A stretch of 64,000 nucleotides of DNA. It comes from Lucifuga dentata. Taxonomy: Eukaryota; Chordata; Actinopteri; Ophidiiformes; Bythitidae. The notes under the pieces are model-generated. The model ran no database searches. It was not told the origin of the DNA and was given only the letters and a program-made list of their open reading frames with translations. Location of the stretch: the NCBI GenBank assembly GCA_014773175.1, contig VXCM01001438.1, forward strand, positions 5,328-69,327. The letters are read 5' to 3'. The translations under genes were made by a program, and so were the position numbers. Within the stretch, counting starts at the first letter, position 1. Each line of letters opens with the position of its first letter. Below are positions 58,244-64,000 of this stretch, piece after piece.

Positions 58244-59569
58244 TGCATTTCAACTCCATTGATGTGGATTTTGTCATCTGACTTTGGGTTTTGTAGCAAA
58301 GAGGCAGATGTCCCAGAATATTGGAAAGTTTCCTTAATTTTATATTACAGATGCACCTTTTGTAATCGACCCCTTAATGAATACAAACAATAATTTGGTG
58401 GGCTGGAGAATTTGCTGCTTCTCCATCAAACCTTTGGATCAGATGAGTGACCAACATGGTCCCTGTTCCTTCTTTCTGGTACCTCCAGCACCGCCACTAA
58501 GACAAGAAAGGAGTTGAGATGAATTATACAAATGACTTAAACTTCCATCTCTTCCATCTATTTGCATGTTATGTGGAAAGGACTGGGATGCGAGAAAATG
58601 ATTGAAGTGAAGCAAACAAAGTCAACAAAGGGAACAGAGATGTAGCCAATGTGTCACATTTCAGAGTTACACTCTTGTGAAGTCAACAATTCTGGATGGT
58701 TTCCCAGCTCAACAATGCTGTAATGTTCCAAAGGTTCTTTCTAATGCAGCCTCCATACAAGATACAAGGCTCTCTGACTGGTTTTCACCAAAAATGTCAA
58801 TGTTGAATTGTAGAAATGGATTCTTTGGTGTAGTGGCTACATCTGTGTACCACACAAAAGATCCAGAAAGGTACTACTCAGTCAATATGCTGCCATTTGA
58901 GAGAACAAGTCTACCCCACTTCTCTTACTTCATCACTCTGTACTCTTTCATCCTTATCACACAAATAATTCCTATTATCTAGAGGCACTCGTGTTTGATT
59001 CTCAACAATCTGCTTGTCTCTATTCTCCGTTATGTGAGAGGCAGGATTTCCAGGTTTATCCTTGGAGCTTTCAGCCTTTTCTAAGGCTAAGGACAATGGG
59101 AGGCCACTCTGGCAAGAGAGTCGCACATTTCTGGTAACTAGTGAGAGTACGTCCCACTGTGGATAACCTCCCTCCTGGTGAAAGACTCCCTATAGCCGCT
59201 GTGACCTACATACATCTCACCCACAGGTGAGATAATCAACTGCTGAAAACTTGCTCTTCAACCTCTCTCCTGCTTTTAAGTTTCTCCAGCTCTGCTTGTT
59301 CAGGAATGAGCAATGCAGGAGAACACTAATCGAACCACAGGATCCCTTGTCATCACCACAGGCCAGCTATCAATGTCAACATTTACGCACAGGAAGTTGT
59401 ATTATAATGTAGCATTACTGGAACAACTGTAGTTCGATAAACTATGATTATGTTTTTCTGGTATGAAATAACCAGTTTTTACAGACAGCTTTGTCATGGA
59501 ATCCACGCAGGCGTCATCTTCCCCCTTCACAGACGCAATATACATCCTGCCCCCATTCTTCCTGCAGTC
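58244..59569. other. Unassigned DNA
   Basis: No microsatellite and no element end recognised. The 101-codon frame at 58677-58982 begins MKSTILDGFPAQQ and has a hydrophobic end but no known domain or codon evidence; I leave it as chance or a decayed repeat. Confidence 0.38.
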
Positions 59570-59597
59570 CACACACACACACACACACACACACACT
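59570..59597. repeat. CA microsatellite
   Basis: Pure CA repeat. Confidence 0.95.
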
Positions 59598-59957
59598 CAA
59601 GAACCATGTGAAAGATAACATTCACTTTAACATATGGATGAGCACCCAGGAACTCCTCAGGACTTCCTGCTGTGACTCTCTCCCCATTTAGTCGTAAAGC
59701 CTGCAGAACAGATACTGTAAGACAACGAAACAGAACTTCTAAATTTCTCTGACCTCCCAAACACCATGGTAACCAGACATTATCACCTTAAAGAGACTTG
59801 GTAACACTTTGATCTTTAAAGCTCCCCTGCCATAAAGACAAGAACACCAATGGCCACTCATTTGATCATCTCACAGACTCCACCAAAGTGGCTCCAGATT
59901 GTCTACAAGCCAAGGACTTCACAGAATTAAAGAACTGATCTCACTACACCAAATAAG
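59598..59957. other. Unassigned DNA
   Basis: No gene or repeat recognised. Confidence 0.4.
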
Positions 59958-60110
59958 ACTCTTAATTCAGAATCTATTCAGGAAACAAGAAGATGTCTGA
60001 ATTTATTTAGAGTCATGAAATAAATGAGTTGCCANACTCTTAATTCAGAACCTATTCAGTAAACAAGAAGATATCTGAATTTACAATAATGTTTAGAGTC
60101 ATTAAATGAG

Positions 60111-60116
<6 letters not shown>
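59958..60116. other. Assembly join with an imperfect duplication (possible two alleles)
   Basis: 59958-60034 and 60036-60116 are clearly the same sequence (ACTCTTAATTCAGAA...GAGTTGCCA) separated by N at 60035, but differ by several substitutions and small indels (77 against 81 bases). Elsewhere in the window the copies are exact, so this join may have placed two haplotypes side by side. Confidence 0.7.

Positions 60117-60146
<30 letters not shown>
60117..60146. repeat. CT microsatellite
   Basis: Pure TC/CT repeat directly after the join. Confidence 0.95.
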
Positions 60147-60147
<1 letters not shown>

Positions 60148-60509
60148 AGTACCTTAAAACTATGTTCAGATATTGAAATTCATTTTCATTTACTACATGC
60201 TTTTGTTGTATTTGTATTTGTGTTTATTTATTAAAGGATTTAGTTTTACGTGTTACATTTCTCCAACATACTTCTTAAATCACAGAACATCACACTGCCA
60301 TTTTATGGTCCTTTAAGTTCACACAAAATCTGTTTAACAATCTACAACAGTCTAAGCTTTTGCTATCTCTGTAATGTTTAAAATACTTACATTAATGTAG
60401 AAATAGATTTAGTTAAGTAAAGATCATCAGATTTCATAAGAGTGTTTTAGATGTTTAGATTTTTGTGATAAATTCAATTCCTATTGGACAACAAGAGATG
60501 ATTTATTTG
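60147..60509. other. Unassigned AT-rich DNA
   Basis: ATGGTCCTTTAAG at 60305-60317 resembles the right tip of the foldback family, but no inner sequence of that family precedes it. Confidence 0.35.
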
Positions 60510-61979
60510 TGTAACATGATTTTACTTGTGTCAGTATGTCATACTGTAAGTTACCATGTGAAAATTCTATGTATCATGCTTTGACAATGGGAAATGAGTG
60601 GATTTAGTATAAGTTATGTTTCTGCAATATCACAGAGATTAAGCTGCTTAGAGCTGTTTGCCTGCCTTCATGACATCATCAGGAAAAGCTCCTATAAGAA
60701 CAAAGCATGGGCGTGTTCTTCACAGCGCGCGAAGGGCTTTTCTGCTTAAAACTCCACGCAGCCCATTGTTCACTCTCTTACACTCTTTGCTGCTTTCTCT
60801 TTGTTCATGCTCTTGGTTCCCCGGACCTCTTTCGCTCCAGGACCTCTCTGGCCTCTCTTGGCCTTCCTCTCCATGCCACATGGAGGCTTCTCTTCTCTTC
60901 GTCTCCTTTCTTCACTGCGTTGCTAAAACTCTGGCTAGCGGTTCTTTATTTTAAAATAATCTCAAGTATTTATTAGCTGTTCTAAGAAGTTTGTGCCTGA
61001 ATCAGCAATAGATGTTATCACGACCTCCACGTGATTTCATTCAAGCTATTCAGTTCTAGCTACGGTTAGCTCTCTAAGTTAGCTGCTCTGCTACGTGCCA
61101 TCGGCTCCGCTGACCACATTGGGTAAACTCCAGCACTGCAACTCGGTTCGACCTAAAGTCCAGCTCCAGCTGTTCAGCGAGAAGTGCGCTGATCTGGTTC
61201 CAAAGGAAGACCCGTTTGTTCAGATCCGTGACGACGGCCGCGAGTCTTAACATCCTACCCGAATCCTGAGGACTGCCTGCACCACGCTTCCTTCACACGA
61301 CGTGACCCAGCTGCTGAGCGCCTGAGTCAAGACTGGCGATCCGACTTTCCCACATCACTGGAGTGACTAAGCCCAACATAAAATCTTGTCTTTGCCGATG
61401 TTAAAGTGATGCAGCCTAACTACGTTATTTTCCCATTTCCATATCTTTCTTGCTAACCTCTCTGTAAAGTAAAGCTAGACTCAGTTAACGTTAGGTTAGG
61501 GTTTTATTTTGAAAATCCACCAGTTTTCCGTTGTCAAACCTGGTTTTCATATCTCACATAATATTTAAATCATTTGTATATTATTCCATTTCTCATCTGT
61601 AAATAAATGTTAAGCTGTGCAATAGTACTTTGTTTGCCTGTTTCAGTTCGGAGAAGAAATCACTGGATGAGTCAAAAACCATTACTTTTCAGATTTGAGC
61701 CCGAATATTAATTGAAGATCTGAGACTGAATATTAATTAATTAATCAAAACATTAAGTTTAAACGACTTAATTCTCCACATAACATGGTGTTCAATTTAA
61801 ATAAGATTAATATTTCATTATTGAAATTATGATCTTAACGTTGCAACTTTGATTGCTTTACCTTAAATTAATACTCATATGATACTACTGTTACGCATGC
61901 TATATATGCGTAACAATAGATAAATAAAGAGTCTGCACAATACTACAACAACTGACTGTATCTGTTACACCCAAAAAGG
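60510..61979 (+). mobile_element. Possible long LTR
   Basis: The ends TGTAACA (60510-60516) and TGTTACA (61973-61979) are inverted repeats with TG and CA tips. Inside, a TATA box in CCTATAAGAAC (60691-60701) is followed by a CT-rich, GC-richer segment, and poly-A signals AATAAA occur at 61612-61617 and 61923-61928. This order resembles U3-R-U5 of a long fish LTR. Against it, the flanking 5-mers do not match (ATTTG and CCCAA), and no retrotransposon coding sequence is present. A host CpG-poor promoter or an unrelated repeat are alternatives. Confidence 0.3.
61889..61915. repeat. Perfect 10-bp inverted repeat
   Basis: Arms TGTTACGCAT and ATGCGTAACA around a 7-base loop. The TG...CA form of the arms recalls LTR tips. 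Confidence 0.85.
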
Positions 61980-62167
61980 AAAAGGAGTTTACAACTCTAA
62001 AGTGGCTTGCTGTTGGCAAATGCTGACATGGAGGATTTTACTTTTCAGGTTGGTTTTTGTTGGAGTACGATAAAGGTAATTTAGTACAATGTTTTGGAAA
62101 TGGTTGGCAATAATGTAATGTGTATGCGGTTCGTATTTATTGGACACAACCATGTAAAATCCTTTAA
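61980..62167. mobile_element. Diverged right-end fragment related to the foldback family
   Basis: TTTTGGAAATGGTTGGCAAT, ATGTAATGTGTATGCGGTTC and AACCATGTAAAATCCTTTAA align in order with the right terminus of the foldback copies and especially with the fragment at 25611-25811. The left arm was not found. Confidence 0.45.
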
Positions 62168-62319
62168 ACTGACAAGAATGGATAAAGAAGGAAAACAACA
62201 AAGTTTGCAGATGCAAACTTAATGAAATCATTATGAATGTTTTCTCCCAAAAATGGCGAGTAACCATTTTAATGGTACTTTAAGATACGTGCCATAGAAA
62301 ACATATTAAAGATTTTTAA

Positions 62320-62320
<1 letters not shown>
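62168..62320. other. Unassigned DNA
   Basis: No gene. AATGGTACTTTAAG at 62271-62284 is another tip-like word without a body. Confidence 0.35.

Positions 62321-62352
<32 letters not shown>
62321..62352. repeat. GT microsatellite
   Basis: Pure GT repeat after TTTG. Confidence 0.95.
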
Positions 62353-63742
62353 ATGGCAGTAGTCACCTGCTATACTGAATGTGATAAGCCACTAAGTGGA
62401 CTAACACTCAATCAATCATTCTAGCCCTTCTCTACTGACGTGATTCTAGATGGTCACTCCCTCTCCTCCGTCTCGTTCTGTTTCTTCATCCAGTTAGAGT
62501 TCTCTCCTCACTTTTCTCCTCTTTTCTCCGGTTACGCAGACTCTCTTTGTTTCTCGTTTTTCTCCCCTTGCAGAAGCCAGATCTGTGCATGAGTCGGAAA
62601 TCCATGACAGGCATGGAAACAGGCCCCCCCCCACCCCCGNCCCCCGTCTCTCTTAACTTGTCTCCATCTTTCCCCTTGTTCTTCTTCCTCCTTTTCTTGC
62701 TTGTCCCACCTGTCTCTTAATGCAGAAGTAGCACATGAATACTTTGTCTTGTATTGGTGATGCCTCCTCTATTGATCCGGAAATGCCAAGAAAGTGACAG
62801 AATATCACACTGTAAACACAAATTTACCACTATAATCAAATAAATAATCTAGCTATCTATATGTTTCCTGCCTTTATTCATATTTTGGATGTAAACATGG
62901 AGACCTTCAGCATTACTGTGTGTGTCTGCTGGTGTTTTTCTCTCTCCCAGAGAGAGGCTGGGCATGTGTCCAACAACACACCTGCTGGATGCCACAAAGC
63001 ACATTAGTCTGCTATGAGAGGCTCTCAACGCAGACCTCCTCTCCTCTGTGCTCCACTCTTTTCCTGTTCCTCATTTCCTTTCTGCTCCTCTCATCATCTA
63101 ACCTCTCACTTGTTTCCTCTTATGTCTCTCTTTCCTCTCGTTTTGCCTCGTCCTTCCCTTCCTCTGTTTCACCTTTCAAACTCCTAGCTCCTGCTTACTC
63201 CCCCTTCTACTTTTATTCCTCCTTTTTGTATTTTCACTATGCATAAATGTACACACAATGGCTGTCATGCTTTCATTCTAAGCCTTGTTTGTTCATGTCC
63301 TCAGGTTTTTAAGATGCAGCACCTACAAAAATTGTGGGGGCGGCCATATCACTTTTTTCAGGTTACATCAGCAGTGCAGCAATGGTGACAACCACATAAA
63401 CACTTGAAGGTTTTGGGAAGGAGCCAATTGAGCGCAGCAGGATTCATTTAAGTACCATCGCTGCTGTCAGCGCTGCTGCTGTTTCTTTCACCTTTGTAAC
63501 ATATTTAAAATGCTGATCTCTTGATTATCACAGATTTGTTTACATTGTTGACCAAAATCAGAATTTTTAAGGTGTTCTAGTGCCAACAGGGATAATTTAC
63601 TTTTTTACTCTCATTGCCCCCTAGTGGATATAATATTTAATCCTCCAGATTCATGTAAAGTACACATGCAGGAATGCGATCAACACCGCTATATAGCAAC
63701 TCTGCACGCAACTGTAGTTAAACTTGAGCATAGTCTCACCCT
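62353..63742. other. Unassigned DNA with two pyrimidine-rich tracts
   Basis: TC-rich tracts lie at about 62455-62720 (with a C run and the N at 62640) and 63035-63235. The 108-codon Ser/Leu/Phe frame over the second tract is an artefact. The remaining sequence shows no gene. Confidence 0.5.
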
Positions 63743-64000
63743 TTAAAGGACAATACCACTCATTTTGCATGTTTGAGCCAAATACATTCAATTTTCATAC
63801 AAGCTACATTACTGACAACCATTTCCCAAAGGATAAAACCGTATTTCAGCTTTCCTGATATTTTGCAAAATCTCTTAATCTTTCAAAATCAAATATTCAA
63901 GCGATACATCTACCTTAAAAATTGATGTTTCGCCTGCTAATAGTTACGCAGCCTTAAGTCACGGTCATTAAATTTTTCGATAAACGCAGGTCTTCTTTTG
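63743..64000. mobile_element. TTAA-flanked foldback element, copy 4, cut by the window end
   Basis: Begins TTAAAGGACAATACCACTC and continues GTTTGAGCCAAATACATTC. From about 63830 it matches the right half of copy 1 read in reverse (AGCTTTCCTGATATTTTGC, TCTTAATCTTTCAAAATC, TTGATGTTTCGCCTGCTAA). It is therefore the same chimeric subfamily as copy 1, in opposite orientation. The other end lies beyond the window. Confidence 0.8.

Noticed and set aside
63035..63246. 108-codon Leu/Ser-rich ORF as a transmembrane protein
   Set aside because: It is a pyrimidine-rich low-complexity tract.

Overview
This is non-coding teleost fish DNA, either intergenic or a very large intron. I found no intact host gene: no chain of exons, no long ORF with a recognisable domain outside transposons, and no rRNA or free-standing tRNA gene. 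The teleost call rests on the repeats: a Tc1 element with the DD34E catalytic spacing, BED-finger hAT elements with GTAAG-type splice donors, a tRNA-headed SINE with an L2-type 3' tail, a LINE fragment of the kind common in fish, and very dense CA/GT microsatellites. Many translated frames in the window are only microsatellites or pyrimidine-rich tracts read as protein.

Layout. 1-5 kb: a purine-rich tract, a possible DNA-transposon remnant with a 35-codon exon, then CA/GT repeats. 5.5-9.4 kb: two related hAT elements, each carrying one BED-type transposase exon. 9.4-17 kb: mostly unassigned, with microsatellites and a minus-strand SINE (15.7-16.1 kb). 17.0 kb: a pogo-like MITE. 19.1-19.9 kb: a solo LTR with a perfect 5-bp target duplication. 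21.9-22.9 kb: an internally deleted BED-hAT. 24.5-26 kb: long CA arrays. 27.4-28.0 kb: first copy of a TTAA-flanked foldback element. 29.9-30.4 kb: a short LINE insertion with an inverted 5' part, bounded by a 12-bp target duplication. 34.7-35.5 kb: a TA-flanked MITE. 37.7-39.2 kb: a dead Tc1 with long terminal repeats in the IR/DR arrangement. 47.6-49.0 kb: second foldback copy, split by a nested hAT with a perfect 8-bp target duplication. 53.5-54.1 kb: third foldback copy. 54.1-57.1 kb: a repeat-poor block rich in homeodomain-type motifs that may be conserved non-coding DNA. 57.9-58.2 kb: second pogo-like MITE, inverted relative to the first. 60.5-62 kb: a possible LTR. 63.7 kb to the end: fourth foldback copy, cut by the window edge.

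Assembly quality matters here. Twenty single N characters occur. Nine are flanked by exact direct duplications of 64-67 bp and one by an imperfect pair of 77/81 bp. These look like overlapping contig ends that were never merged, so apparent duplications and lengths at those places are not biology.

No gene pathway or new system can be read from this window. What is most worth a second look is the layered transposon history: nesting, inversion, chimeric foldback arms and well-preserved target duplications.
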